Shown here: positions 9,817-21,032 of the stretch, in pieces | Numbering within the stretch: the stretch's first letter is position 1 | Layout of the letters: each line of letters opens with the position of its first letter | DNA from: Chara braunii | Lineage: Eukaryota; Streptophyta; Charophyceae; Charales; Characeae | Assembly (NCBI GenBank): GCA_003427395.1 | Contig: BFEA01000390.1 | Location: 48,619-80,007, forward strand | Direction of reading: 5' to 3' | Length of the DNA stretch: 31,389 nt | Notes under the pieces: model-generated | The model's database searches: none | Told to the model about the DNA's origin: nothing | Seen by the model: the letters and a program-made list of their open reading frames with translations, nothing else | Position numbers and translations under genes: made by a program

Positions 9817-9835
9817 ATCCCTGGCAACGGCGTCA
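9817..9835 (-). other. Degenerate tRNA-Asp primer-binding site
   Basis: The plus strand reads ATCCCTGGCAACGGCGTCA. This is the 3' end of plant tRNA-Asp with two C-to-T changes. Its reverse complement is the binding site, directly adjacent (2-nt spacer) to the LTR end at 9838. It fixes the left LTR as minus-strand with its internal region at lower coordinates. Confidence 0.8.
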
Positions 9836-11335
9836 CATGTCAAGCGCATCGGTCCGACACTAGCAGCGCGGGACCCTCCCAGCCGCATCACGCAGCAGTT
9901 GGCATTTAATCCTCGTCGCGATACATACATGGAGCTTCCGCAAGTCGCTCCGACCGAGTGCGTCAACCATACCTCTCGCTAGCCCCTACGACGGGATGGG
10001 GCCTACGCAAGGCACGACTTACCTCCACCTTTCGGGAGCAGTCACCTCCCTTCGGTGGGCGTATCCCTGTCGAGCTACCAGTCCACAATACGAAAGTTAA
10101 TCAGCTGCAATCGCAGAGGTGGACCAACCGAGGGCGTTTCTCATTCGCTGTAGCATAGGGGGTACGCGCGGTATTACGCCTCTATCGAACCCGCACGCGA
10201 ATCGGCATCTTAGGGGGCTGAAGTCGCAAGCGCGACCCGTCGTCGGTCGACTAGGACGCATCCCACACACCACGCACACACCACAATAAAAACACACACG
10301 CATACGTATACATACACAAAACGACACTGAACAAACAACGCGACAACACTTCTAGTCCCTTAGTAGTCATCCCATAACTCTCCGATGCGGAAATCGGATA
10401 GGGGTCGCGCGCGAGACTTAGTATAAGACCGTGCGGGCGCATGGCTAACTCATATCGACTCGCAATGCATAAGTACGCAAGTGATCGCAATAATGACGTA
10501 CTATGTAGTACCCATACTCATGTGGTCCTCGTTAATCTCGAGGGTTGCATTCGACACTCAAGTGTCGGCTGATACGCGCCTTGAGGGTTAATCTCTCGAC
10601 GCTGGACAACCGCCAAGGGCGGTTGAAAACCACACCCTCTTATGCACCCTGCGGAGAGTGGGTGGTACACAGGTTCATACCTGTGGTGACAATCGTCTCT
10701 TATCGCCATAGAGACCAGCTCCATCATCTGGGGCCTAGAGAGAAGTCAAGGGGTTTGGCTTTGACGACTGCCACGGACGGCAACGTCCAACTGTAAGAAC
10801 TCCAAAAAGCAAAGGGTAAAAAGGAGTCTCTCTTTTCTCTCAAAAACATAATCTGTTTAACCCTTATACATGGTCAAAGTAGGCCGCGCGAAGCACTCGA
10901 GACATATATAATTACACATATAGAAGATTATTAATATAGGACGATCCCTTCTCACAGTCACAGTGGGTCTCCTCTCAGCCATATATATATATATATATAT
11001 ATGTGAGTGCAAGCAGTCAAATCCAAAGTTCGAATCACCATATATATACCTGCAATCTCATCAAAGATTCAACCAAAAAGTCCATGCGCTACATAGGGTC
11101 GACTTCAACCATTCTTTGCACTCACACCCCTTGTTTTTAGCCATACAAGCCTCACTCTTGGTGCAACTCTCATAATAAAATACTCAGTACTTTTCTTTAA
11201 ATGATCATTCAAATAAAGTCTGGGTGAAAGCACAAAAAAACAATTCAAATCACAAGGCTCAAGCCTTTAGGTTGAGTGGAAAGAGTGGATTGGTTGAGTC
11301 GTAAGCCGACGAATCAACAACCGATCTGTTATCAG

Positions 11336-11354
11336 TGATAACAGAAGATGATCT
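11336..11354. repeat. CTGTTATC / GATAACAG hairpin
   Basis: A perfect 8-bp stem with a 3-nt loop (AGT on the plus strand). The right LTR keeps the same stem at 20285-20303 with a different loop (ACA). Confidence 0.65.
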
Positions 11355-11599
11355 ATGTAGGATGAAGTTGAATCTAACCCAAATCCTGAATCAATCGATC
11401 AAGAAGACCTGTAACACAAGACAGGTCAATCCCCAAGCTAAATCTATAAGTCCATGAAGAATAATCCCCATATCACGACCTCACGCAAACCATCCTAACT
11501 AACTAAGCCTAGATCCACCCCTAAGCAAGTGCCAAAAAAAAAAGGTAGACCTTTGGCAGAATCTCCTCTATACAGAGTGGATGGCCAAAATTATCACCT

Positions 11600-12285
11600 G
11601 TCAAAATATAATATAACTCCTTTAAACTAAGAAAATTTTGACATCGCTTCTCGTAGAAAATGTGCCTTTCCAGAATTTATAATAACTCAAATATGATAAC
11701 AACAACCAAACCTTAATTCGAGAAGGTCAAATTTAGTCTAACTCCTTGAATTAGTAAAACTTTGGGCAACACTTCCTTTAGAAAGGTAGATTTCCCAGAT
11801 TTATATTAAGTTAGATATGAACTCAAAGCAAAATCTTAGTTGAACTAAGACAAAATTTAAGACTCCTTAGATTTGTAGAAATTTCGACAGCGTTTCCATA
11901 GAGAAAGTGTTATTCCCATAGAGAAAGTGTTATTCCAAGTATTATACAAAGCTAAGTTTAGAATCTAAAGTGACTTTGACTTTTCAAAGTCTAATTTTGT
12001 CTAACTCCCTGAATTAGCAAGAATTTGGGCAGCACTCCCTTTAGAAAAGGAGATGTTCCATATTTCTACAAAGCCAAAAACTCAGAAAAGTTAGACCTTG
12101 AAAAAAACAAAGTCTGACTAACTCCTTGGTTTTGTAGAAATTTCGGCAGCGCTTCCAGTAGAAAAAGTGGCTTACCAAGATTTATACAAGGCCAAGTATA
12201 ACAAAAGATCCCAGAAAATGCAGGAATTGACCTAGGTAAAATAAACTTAGCTAAGAAAATGCAGAAATTGAAACCAACTCCTTGG
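11600..12285 (-). repeat. About 120-bp stem-loop repeats, left LTR (six units)
   Basis: Units are marked by (CTA)ACTCC ending at about 11620, 11745, 11866, 12008, 12125 and 12281. Each is followed by AATT-rich sequence, a GGCAGCGCTTCC-type word, GAAA and TTTATA. They are related in inverted orientation to 19606-20020. The unit ending at 12125 keeps a CTTGG...CCAAG closing stem. A 19-bp word, TTCCCATAGAGAAAGTGTT or close to it, is duplicated at about 11897-11935. Confidence 0.6.
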
Positions 12286-12482
12286 GCTCTAGCATGTGGC
12301 GAACAACTGAAACAACTACCTATCAAACTGAATATTAGACTAAGTAGCAACCTCACTCAGTCACATGCAGGTCAAACCACAAAGGTAAGTACTCTCATCA
12401 TCCCCAAAGTTAAGCTTATCAAGCAATAGTTCATAATCTTTCAATGATTTATCACTTTATACCCAGCTTACATAGGGCATAA

Positions 12483-13150
12483 AGCTAGACAACCCAAACT
12501 TATGGAACATGTCTAGCTCAGCCATAAAGTATACACAAACACAGGGCAGAACAACTTTTCACTTCTTTCAGCATATGACTAGGCCACCCTAGTCGCACTG
12601 AACTGTTTAAATATTTAAAATTTAAATAATTATCTGCACTTAGTCTTTTCAGGTAGCATATAACTGAGCCGATCATCTTCAGCTCAATACTCGGTCTGCC
12701 CCTTCGTGCCACAAGTTTTATTCTTAATTAATACTCTCTTCAGTTGGTGGTAAGCTATAGTCAGACCACCAAAACTTATGGAACCCTGTCTGACTAGCCG
12801 GTTCATAGATAGCATAATAGTAGAGTATAATCAAGTTATAACCTTCTGGTTTCAGCATGTGAGAGCCGTTGGATCAAGACCACCCAAACTTATGGAATAT
12901 GTCTTGGTCCTCAGCCTGGTTCATTTTTCTCAAAGCCAAGGCAAAAAGAAATCGACAGAAACCCAAAGCAAACAAGACCGCTAGACTACCCAAACTTATG
13001 GATTTGACTGGCTCTTGAAAAGTCAACCGCAAGCAACCCTCACAAGTCAAAGCAGCCAGACTACCCAAACTTATGGATTTGACTCGCTCTCTACACAATC
13101 CAAAGATAAACAGAGCACTAAGCCTTCCCAAACTTATGGAACTGGCCCAG
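12483..13150 (-). repeat. Short stem-loop array, left LTR
   Basis: Six units share the plus-strand loop word CCCAAACTTATGGA (once CCAAAACTTATGGA). Flanking arms: AGCTAGAC/GTCTAGCT (12483-12518), TAGTCAGAC/GTCTGACTA (12758-12796), GGATCAAGAC/GTCTTGGTCC (12871-12910, one wobble), GCTAGAC/GACTGGC with an outer CAAGA/TCTTG (12973-13017), AGCCAGAC/GACTCGCT (two mismatches, 13054-13088), and a weak one at about 13118-13150. A seventh at 12663-12695 pairs ACTGAG/CTCGGT but has a loop closer to the right LTR's. At 12577-12594 the stem GACTAGG/CCTAGTC has only a 4-nt loop. Loops are 19-21 nt. No function is known to me. Confidence 0.8.
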
Positions 13151-14530
13151 CCTTTGGTTGACTCTGTCAAACATGCAATACTGCCTTCCTCCCATCCTTC
13201 CCCCAGATGCAACCCCACAATCTGCTTTCAATCAAACAATAAAGCTGAAACTGACATTGCGCATACATTCCTTTAATCAGTCTGGTTATGTCCTGAAAGT
13301 CAAACTGAAAATCAAAGTAGGGAGGCATGTAGTATGCCCAGTCTATAACTGGGTTTACAGAGGGAGAGCAATGATTACCTTTCAATTCCCTGCCTCCAAA
13401 ACTTCTCCTGAGTTTTGGCAGAGCTCCCGCAATCGGTAGGATGAATCCCCACAGAGCCTTGCTGCGGTCCTACAGGTTGCAATCCCGCCTGCCGCCTTCC
13501 TCTCAGATCCGGACTCGACTTAGAGTAAGAAGGGCAGAAGATAAGGGGTCTAAGACTCTCGAGATACCGGAGGGGGACAACTCAACTCTCAGGAGAGGGC
13601 CTTGATACCTTCACTCGCCTGAGGGCCCCGCAATGATGGCCAATGACTGTTGTCGTTTGCTTAGGCGAATTCAAACTGTTGAACAGCCCCTCTGACAACC
13701 CTCCAGCTCGCGGAACTAATCCCTTGCAGTCGGATCACTCCCTCTACGCTACACCTTTGCCTCCCAACATAGAGATGTAGTACTACTGCTCCAAAACAGC
13801 CGCTGTACCCGAAACAACGCAGCAGTCTGTAGCGAGCTTCAGCAACTGCTGTAGTAGAAACGCAGTCGCAATAAGCAGTAAGGCGCACAGCTACGGAGCT
13901 GCAACGGATGCTGCAGTGGCTAGAATGCACAGTGGCAAGCAGCACCAGCAACAAGAGTATCAGCAAGCTCCGTAATCGCAGCCTGCATGAGCTCCGTATG
14001 TCTGTAGTCAACCATATCCAACGGCCCGATGAGCAACAAGAAGCAGACAGCAGCCCAGCAACAGCGAACACTACGAATGGTAGCTAAGTAAAGCAGTAGC
14101 ACAGTCGACTGGTGTTTCAGCCGCTACCAGGGCTACTCACGCTGTAGAGAGATTGAAAGGAAAAAAAAAAGAAAAAAAAGTGCTGGATTAAGGAGCCGTT
14201 CTTGGTTCCACAGTGCAAGGCGTGCACATGGTGGAGTGTGTGGCATAGACCATGGGGCAGTAATTTGGTTGCTGGCAAGGTCAACCAGGCTGCAGGTGTG
14301 GCAGCAACCAGAGCTGCACCTTACACACCCCCCCCCCCCCTTTTTTTTCGATGTACCTGGCCCGTGATCCCAGCAGGATCAGACTTATCCCTCACACGTA
14401 TCTACTGCGGGTCGTCTGTTTGTCCGTATCGACCTATGCGCACAGGGAGATAGAAAGAAGCTACCTTCGTCGATATGCTGGGCAAAGTCGAAGTGACCCT
14501 GCTATTGTAACCCAGAAGCGTTTGCTCCTT

Positions 14531-16989
14531 CCCACACTATGTTTACAGCAAGACAAAGCCAAGTGTACTGTCGGATCTGAACGGTGAGCACAAGCTATAG
14601 CGGAAATAAACAGCGGCGGCGGAATGAGGCCGATCGTGGCGAGCAGTGCGGGCATCGACGAGACGGGGATCACAACCACGAGTAGCAGGGGATGACCATC
14701 AACGAGCACTTGACAGCACATACCAAAAACGACAACCACGAGTAGCAGGGGATGACCATCAACGACCACACCGACCACGTATGCAGGTGGTCAAGACAGA
14801 ACACGTTATAATAGTTAGGGACAAGAGAACGACTTAGGGTAGATAGAAAGTACAGGTTAGATTTTGGGATGTTGATCCCATAACTCACACAACTTGATCT
14901 AAGGGCTTGACCCTTGGAGATCAATATGTGGGAATCGAATTGGGATGTTGAATCTTTGTTGACCTGTGTGCGTTGTCGGCGCGAATAACCTTGCAAGGGT
15001 ATCCGCCTTGGTTTTTGCAAATGACAGCGGGGCCGATGGTCCAGGCCTGTGGGTTCAAACGGCTACCTGCGTATGGACCAAGGTTGTCTAAGTAGGTAGG
15101 GTGAGTGGGCGCGCAGTTTCAAGGCGCACGTGTGATTTTGCCCCTTTGATCGTACCGCTGACGTAGACGTCCGGCTTGACTTCGCACCCTTGATTAGGCC
15201 AAAGGTTAGTAGGTTGACGTTTGTTTGCCCCATCTAACCGACGGTAGGGTTAGTATGTGGGGTGGTACTTAAGGCGGCATGGTTGCACGGCGGCCGTGCG
15301 CTTGTCCATAGGCGGGGATGGACCTGCGGGCATGTGCCAGCCCCAGGCGCCAGGCTGCATCACTTTATATGGGATGCAGTGCCCATTAATCCCAGGCTAG
15401 GGCATAGCCCTATAGGTAACGGTGCAGGGTTATTGCTGGGGAGGTTCGTGGATCGAAGCCAGCAAGCGGCGGTTCGGGAGCAGCGTAGCGGGGGAGCGAT
15501 GAGGAGAAAGCCGAGGGGTTGAGGGCCCACCGGTGCTATCCCCCTCGAGCTTTTGCTGGCGGATACGGTGACAGACTGACCTACGGGACTGGCGAGGTGC
15601 CAGCAAGTCAGTCCTAGGAAATATCAGAGTATATATATATCGATTTTTATTTTATTTCTTTTGTATTTTCTTATTATTATTTTTGTCATATCCTATTTCC
15701 CCGTTCACTAGGTAGCAGTTCCGTTTCCCAGGGATAGGGGATAGCGCCGCGGGGTTTAGCCCCGACGAAGTCCTTTGGGACGCCCAATAACAACGGATCG
15801 ACGCGGGGGTGACTAGGCTGGCCCCTGCGCAAGGGCAGTACGTATAAGTCACCGTGAGAATCAATGACCGAGAGTTTTTCGGGAAGCGAAGTGCTGGTAG
15901 GCCACGGGAGAACGGGAAGGGCCGAGCGTAGAGCGTTGCAGGGCTACCATGGCTAAAGCGCTGAATGGGGAACGGGCGCGGACGGAAACGAGGGAGTGAG
16001 GGAGTGAACGAACCTGGCCAGGGCTCAGCGCCAAGTACAGCCATTGGGGAGGAAGCTATGGTGGGTGGAATAACTCGTAGCTCGCTCAAACCTTGATAGA
16101 ATTGGGCGAGCCGAGAGTCGAATCCATCATTTTTGGGACAGGCGACATGGATTCTGAGGTCGGATCGGAGTGAGAATTACCGGGGAAGGAGTTAGTAGGA
16201 GAGAGCAGTGCGCGGAGTGCCCGGGAAGGCGGGTATGGTGTAGAGGAAGATTTGATACCTCACCCGATTCTCTACAAAATCGGGCAAGGTAGGATCCTAA
16301 GTAGGGTTTTTGGGATGCTGCGATGCGAATCGTGATGCCAGAATTTTGATAGGGATATTAACCTTGGCGCTATAGCAAGCGGAGCTGCGTGGGGAGTGTT
16401 GGGACAGGTAGAGATGGCGGATTAGAGAGTGATCGTCCTGTTCGATCTGTGCAGTATCCGGGGAGGGGAGGAGATAGTCGGAGGTCCTGAGGTGGGGTGG
16501 ATTGGCCGGTACGGAGAAAGGCTTGCATGGAGTGTTGGCGGAAGGAACGTGGGCTTACGGTGAACCGGGGCGTGGTCTAGCGCCAGGTACACTCGACGAT
16601 CGCCCTGGTAGGAGAGAGCCATAGGGGTGGATGCACGTGTGCGTCCCCACACTTGAGAGTGGGTTCATCTGCATTCCGCGGGCAAGAGAGAGCGGTGGCG
16701 CGCAGAGTTAGCCTAAGGAAGTGGGGGCTACTTGCCCGGCCGGGACCAATCGACGGTCACAAGGGCGGACAGCAGGCCGCGGGCTGCGGAGACTGTGCTG
16801 CGTTTCCCTCTTACGGCAGCTACCCAGCACCTCGATTCGCCGGAGCCATTCAGTATGCCCCCGCTACTGCGTCGGCCGACGAGCTGCAAGTTGTCTCCTA
16901 ACTCTGCTGCTATTGCCCATCGCCGTTAGTATCCACGTGGAGTGCTGTTTTTTCAGTCTTGCGCGCGCAAGTATCCGGGCTCTGTCTAG
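14531..16989. other. Spacer between the head-to-head LTRs
   Basis: No gene is recognised. Open frames are under 150 codons with no motifs. It contains a 34-nt direct repeat (14672-14705 and 14732-14765). Related phrases recur near 14860, 16120 and 16300 (TTTTGGGATG types), and an AT-rich patch lies at 15630-15690. It may include the outer (U3) ends of both LTRs, and whether a third sequence separates them cannot be told. Confidence 0.4.
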
Positions 16990-17553
16990 CGACTGGGCCG
17001 TTCGACTTTGTCCACACTATCGGTAGAGGCAGCGGGGTGCAGCAGCCGGGCAGGAAGCCGGTAGTAGGATAAAAAAGGCTACTACCTACCGGCCAGTGTG
17101 TTACTCTGGCTATTAAACGGCGGTGGCGCAGAGAGACTGCGAGTTAGGAGTCTGACAGTATACCGCTTGAAGACAGCGTGAATCTGGCTGTAAGGTTAGG
17201 GGCCTGCATGATGACAGGTGCATGGCTAGCGGTTGATTGATATGCTGTCGTTGCCACCAGTCAGGGGAGCAAAGGGGAGCAGTCATGGTCCGGCCTTCAG
17301 CTTCACTGCTGCATAGGGGCGGTGGTGGGTGAGGGTTGCTACTATAGGTTGCCACCACACCTTGTGATTGCGCACAGAGTGCTATGGGTACAGTGTTCTG
17401 TCAAGGCTCCGCGAAGCTACCTGCGGTTCAGATTGCTATATGGCAGCAACCGGTCTAAAGAGAGGTACCCAGACTAAAAGAAGAAGCCAGGCTGTGCAGG
17501 GAGGGGATACTGCCAACTGCCCTTGGCTTTAGCAAAACGCTTCTACCGGCGGT

Positions 17554-17582
17554 ACCATTGGCTACAGACAGTAGCCAATGGT
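17554..17582. repeat. 12-bp hairpin containing inverted CCAAT boxes
   Basis: ACCATTGGCTAC (17554-17565) and GTAGCCAATGGT (17571-17582) pair perfectly around AGACA. This places two CCAAT motifs back to back, about 3.1 kb upstream of the predicted TATA box. Any promoter role is speculative. Confidence 0.55.
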
Positions 17583-18576
17583 TTGCGTTACTGAGGGCTA
17601 GAGGCGGCGAGTTGGCCCCGGAACGTGAGTTGCTACAGTAGGCGGAGGACAGGCGCCCTCTGCTGCGTTGGTCTGTGACCATCAAAATTGCGCTATGAAT
17701 TACTATCTGCAGATTGCTCCGCTATCTACAGCGTTTGGGTTTCTGATACCGTAGCTGCCGCACTTACTGCCGACTGCAGTGTCGTTGCTGGAGCGGTCGT
17801 GCCAACTGTGCACGGCTGTTGTCTTTGTTGACTGTGCACAAAGGGCCGCTGTGGCTTGTTGCACAGCAGTGGTTGCTGAGCCCACTACAAATTGCTGCAA
17901 CACTTAGATATGGCTGATGACTGAGGCTAGGCTGAACGGAAGGCTGCTTGGAGAGTGGGGCAACGCAGGAGGAGAAGTTACCGCTGCGAATCGGGGGTCT
18001 GTCAGGGAGTCTGATTCCGTCGGTTGACTTTGGGAACTGATGAAGCTCTCCTTTCGGCCATCATTGCGGGGCCCTCAGGCGATGAAGACTTCAAGGCCCT
18101 CTCATGCGAGTCTGAGTGCACACTTCTTGTACCTGAGAGACTTCATGTTTCTACTTCTGCCCTTTTCACTCTCTGTCTAGTCCATTGGTTCGGAGAGGAA
18201 GGCGGCAAGCAGGATTGCAACCCGTAATCCGCGCCAAGGCCTCTGTGGGAGGTTGCCCCACCGATTGCGGGAGCCCTTCCGGAACTCAGGAGTTCTGGAG
18301 GCAGGGAACTCAGAGATAACCTTTGCTTCTCCTTGTAAATCCAATATAACTCCTATCTACACTTTTCCCTATACATTGGTTGACTATGCTGAGTGCAACC
18401 CTCACTTTGGTTTTTGGATTGACTTTCATGACACAAATCAGACCAACTAAAGGAATGTTTGTATAATGGCAGTCTCAGTTTCTTGATTGTCTAAAAGCAG
18501 ATTGTCACAAAGGGATGCTTCAGGGGGAAGGTTGGGAGGAAGGCGGTTTTGCTTGCGATTGAGTGAGTCTTATAGG

Positions 18577-19407
18577 GTCAGGCATTGTTTCTAAGATGAA
18601 TGGCCTGACTGTTATGTTTTGTTCTGTTTTCTGAAGAACCAAGCATTGTTTCTAAGATGAATGGCTTGGTTGCTGTGTCTCTTTAATTATGTAAGGCATT
18701 GTTTCTAAGATGAATGGTCTGGCTACTTATTTCTGAGGGGTATTCTTTGCTTGATTTTTTAGGGTCATACATTGTTTCTAAGATGAATGGTCTGACCGCT
18801 GTTTACTTGGGTGGTTTCTGAACAGTCTCTGGGTCAGACCCAAGGTACTTTGCTTTTTTTATATATGTGCTGAGAAAGGGAGAGTTGAGCATTGTTTCTA
18901 AGACGAATGACTCATCTCTCCTTGGTTGTTTCATTCTGAGGGAAGATTCAGGCCAAAAGAGTAGATATTGTTTCTAAGACGAATGGTCTAAGTCTGAGGC
19001 CTTAGGATTATAATGAGAACAAATGAATATGATTCTCTATAATGTTATATATATATGTACCTATATGCAAACAAGGTTAGTCAGACATTGTTTCTAAGAC
19101 GAATGGTCTGACTATAGTCTTATCACAAACGAAGAGAGTATAATCAAAAGTTATAACTGAAGGTAACCTGGGCAGGCTGGGCATTGTTTCTAAGATGAAT
19201 GGCCCAGTCCTACGCCCTCTTTTTGAAGACTAAGGTGCAAAAAGATATATATAACTTGGCTATTTAAACAGTTCAGGGCGACTAAGCATGGTTTCTAAGA
19301 TGAATGACTTAGTCATATGCCCAATGAAGAGAAAAGTAGTTGTGCAACCTGTTCATGTATAACTAAGGCAGAGGACTGGTATTGTTTCTTAGACGAATGA
19401 CCAATCC
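18577..19407 (+). repeat. Short stem-loop array, right LTR (ten units)
   Basis: Ten copies of a 19-nt loop, consensus ATTGTTTCTAAGAYGAATG, start at 18584, 18645, 18698, 18771, 18891, 18967, 19087, 19183, 19288 and 19381. Each is flanked by complementary arms that differ from unit to unit. Perfect or wobble-only arms: GTCAGGC/GCCTGAC, AACCAAGC/GCTTGGTT, TAGTCAGAC/GTCTGACTA, GGCTGGGC/GCCCAGTC and GACTAAG/CTTAGTC. One-mismatch arms: GGTCATAC/GTCTGACC and GGACTGGT/ACCAATCC. The remaining three (18691, 18881 and 18961) pair less well. Units are 53-120 bp apart in unrelated AT-rich spacers. It lies upstream of the predicted TATA box, so in the U3 part of the LTR. This is not a CRISPR array, because the constant part is the loop. 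Confidence 0.9.
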
Positions 19408-19605
19408 CAATGCCCTATGTAAGCAGGGTGTAAAGAGTTAAATAATCGAAAGACTATGAACTAATGTCTGTCGAACCAACTTGGGGATGGTGAGAGTACT
19501 TACCTTTGTGGTTTGGCCTGCATGTGACTGAGTGGCAACACTACCTAGTTTGAGTTTGAGTTGATAGGTAGTTGCTGTAGTGGCTCACCACATGCTAAAG
19601 CTATA

Positions 19606-20020
19606 GGAGTTAGATTCAATTTCTGCATTGTCTGTGATAGCTTTTTCTACTTAGTTCGATTTCTGCATTTATCTGAGATCTTTTCTTATACTTGGGCTTG
19701 TATAAATCTTGGTAAGCTACTTTTCCTACGGGAAGAGCTGCCGAAATTTCTGCAAATCCAAGGAGTTAGACAAATCTCCGACTTTTCAAAAGTTCAACTG
19801 TCTGAATCATATATGGCTTAGTAAAAATCTGAGAAGTCCCCCCTTTCTAAAGGGGGTGCTGCCCAAAATTTTACTAATTCAGGGAGTTAGACAAAATTTG
19901 ACTTTAGAAAGTCAAAGACTATTTATGTTTTTATATTCAGGCTTATATAAATCCTGGAAAGGCAGTTTTCCTACGGGAAGCGCTGCCGAAATTTCCTTAG
20001 TTTAGAGGAGTTAGATTATA
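19606..20020 (+). repeat. About 120-bp stem-loop repeats, right LTR
   Basis: GGAGTTAGA marks units at 19606, 19762, 19883 and 20007. The three complete units each carry a central hairpin: TTTTCC-TAC-GGGAA inside AGCT/AGCT (19714-19740), CCCCCTTT-CTA-AAGGGGG (about 19840-19857), and GGCAG..TTCC-TAC-GGGAA..CTGCC (about 19960-19987). The stems differ between units but pair. The unit before 19762 is also closed by CTTGG/CCAAG. Confidence 0.65.
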
Positions 20021-20284
20021 TTCTGACAGGCGGCAGAGTTGGCAGGCCACTCTTTATAGGGGAAACCCGACCAAAGGTCTACCTTTTCTTTGAGCCCGGA
20101 CTTAGGACTAGACTCAGACCTAGTTGGCTATCAGGAGGTTAGATGGGACCACCATATAGAAGATAGTTCGAATAGGACTTACATGTTCAGTCTTGGGCAT
20201 TGACCTGTCTTGTGTTACAGGCATGTTTGAACGATCTAATTCAGGACTCAGACTAGTTCAGCTTGATCCTATAAGGATCATCAT

Positions 20285-20303
20285 CTGTTATCACAGATAA
20301 CAG
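20285..20303. repeat. CTGTTATC / GATAACAG hairpin
   Basis: Perfect 8-bp stem with loop ACA. It is the counterpart of 11336-11354, where the stem is identical and the loop differs. Confidence 0.65.
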
Positions 20304-20671
20304 GTCGGTTGCCGATTCGTCAGTCCACGACTCAATTCCTACTCACTCCCCATACTCAACCTAAAAGGCTTTAGCCCTGGTGATCTTCTTGTTTGTTAAG
20401 GGTTTCACTCGGACTTTTATTGAATGGCCATTTAACAAAAGTACTGAGTATTTAATTATGGTTGGCAGGAGGTTGGGACTTGCATGGCTAAAGCAAGGAA
20501 TATGAGTATGGAGGTTGGTTGGAGTTGACTCTGTGTAGTGTGTGGACTTTTATTGAATCTTTGATGTGATTGCAGGTATGATTGAGGTTCGGATTCTAGA
20601 TGTGATTGCCTGCGATTACATTCACATATGGCTGAGAGGAGTCCCACTGTGATTGTGAGAAACGATCGTCC

Positions 20672-20681
20672 TATATAAATA
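20672..20681 (+). promoter_or_regulatory. Probable LTR TATA box
   Basis: TATATAAATA lies about 1.08 kb before the LTR end, in the block shared by all three good LTR copies. The equivalent left positions are also TATA-rich (7770-7788 and about 10925-10945, minus strand). If used, transcription would start near 20705-20715 and the R-U5 part would be about 1 kb. Confidence 0.45.
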
Positions 20682-21032
20682 AACCTTATGTTCATATTTA
20701 CATGTACCTTGGGTATGTGCGCGACTTACTGTGATCGTGCGCAAGGGTTAACCAGGTTATGATTTGAGAGAAAAGGGAGATCCTCTTTTATCCTTTGCTT
20801 TTTAGAGATTTCTATAGTCGGACGTTGGTCCTGGGCCGGGATTCAAGGTCCTTGTCTAGGACATCCCAAACCCTAGACTCTGCAGGGAAGGAATCTGCCC
20901 CCGTGCAGAGCCTATTTGCCTTGCCTACCGAAACGCTNAGACCAAAGGCCGGAGGTCTCGCGGCGGCTGCACGACTATTCCTTCAGCCGTGCAATGTCAT
21001 GAAGGATTATACCCTCACGACACTTCGAGTTT

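Larger units (their letters stand above)
9838..14530 (-). repeat. Long LTR of the left retroelement (5' LTR, minus strand)
   Basis: The 3' end (9838, TGT on the plus strand) abuts the PBS. Inverted similarity to the right LTR is clear from 9838 to about 13640. It weakens but continues through the CAG/CTG-rich part (13700-14110, matching 17700-17930) and can still be traced at about 14461-14500 (matching 16997-17035, CTTCGACTTTG...CATATCG). The far end (LTR start) could not be fixed. Order from the 3' end: CA-rich tract (10265-10320), palindrome (10553-10566), hairpin (11336-11354), about 120-bp stem-loop repeats (11600-12285), and the short stem-loop array (12483-13150). A length over 4 kb is unusual but within the range of the largest plant LTRs. 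Confidence 0.7.

Noticed and set aside
18577-19407. CRISPR-like array
   Set aside because: The constant part is the hairpin loop, spacers are irregular (53-120 bp), and the context is a eukaryotic LTR.
18577-19407. Hammerhead ribozyme repeats, as in plant retrozymes
   Set aside because: The conserved core words CTGATGA and CGAAAC are not present together in the units on either strand.
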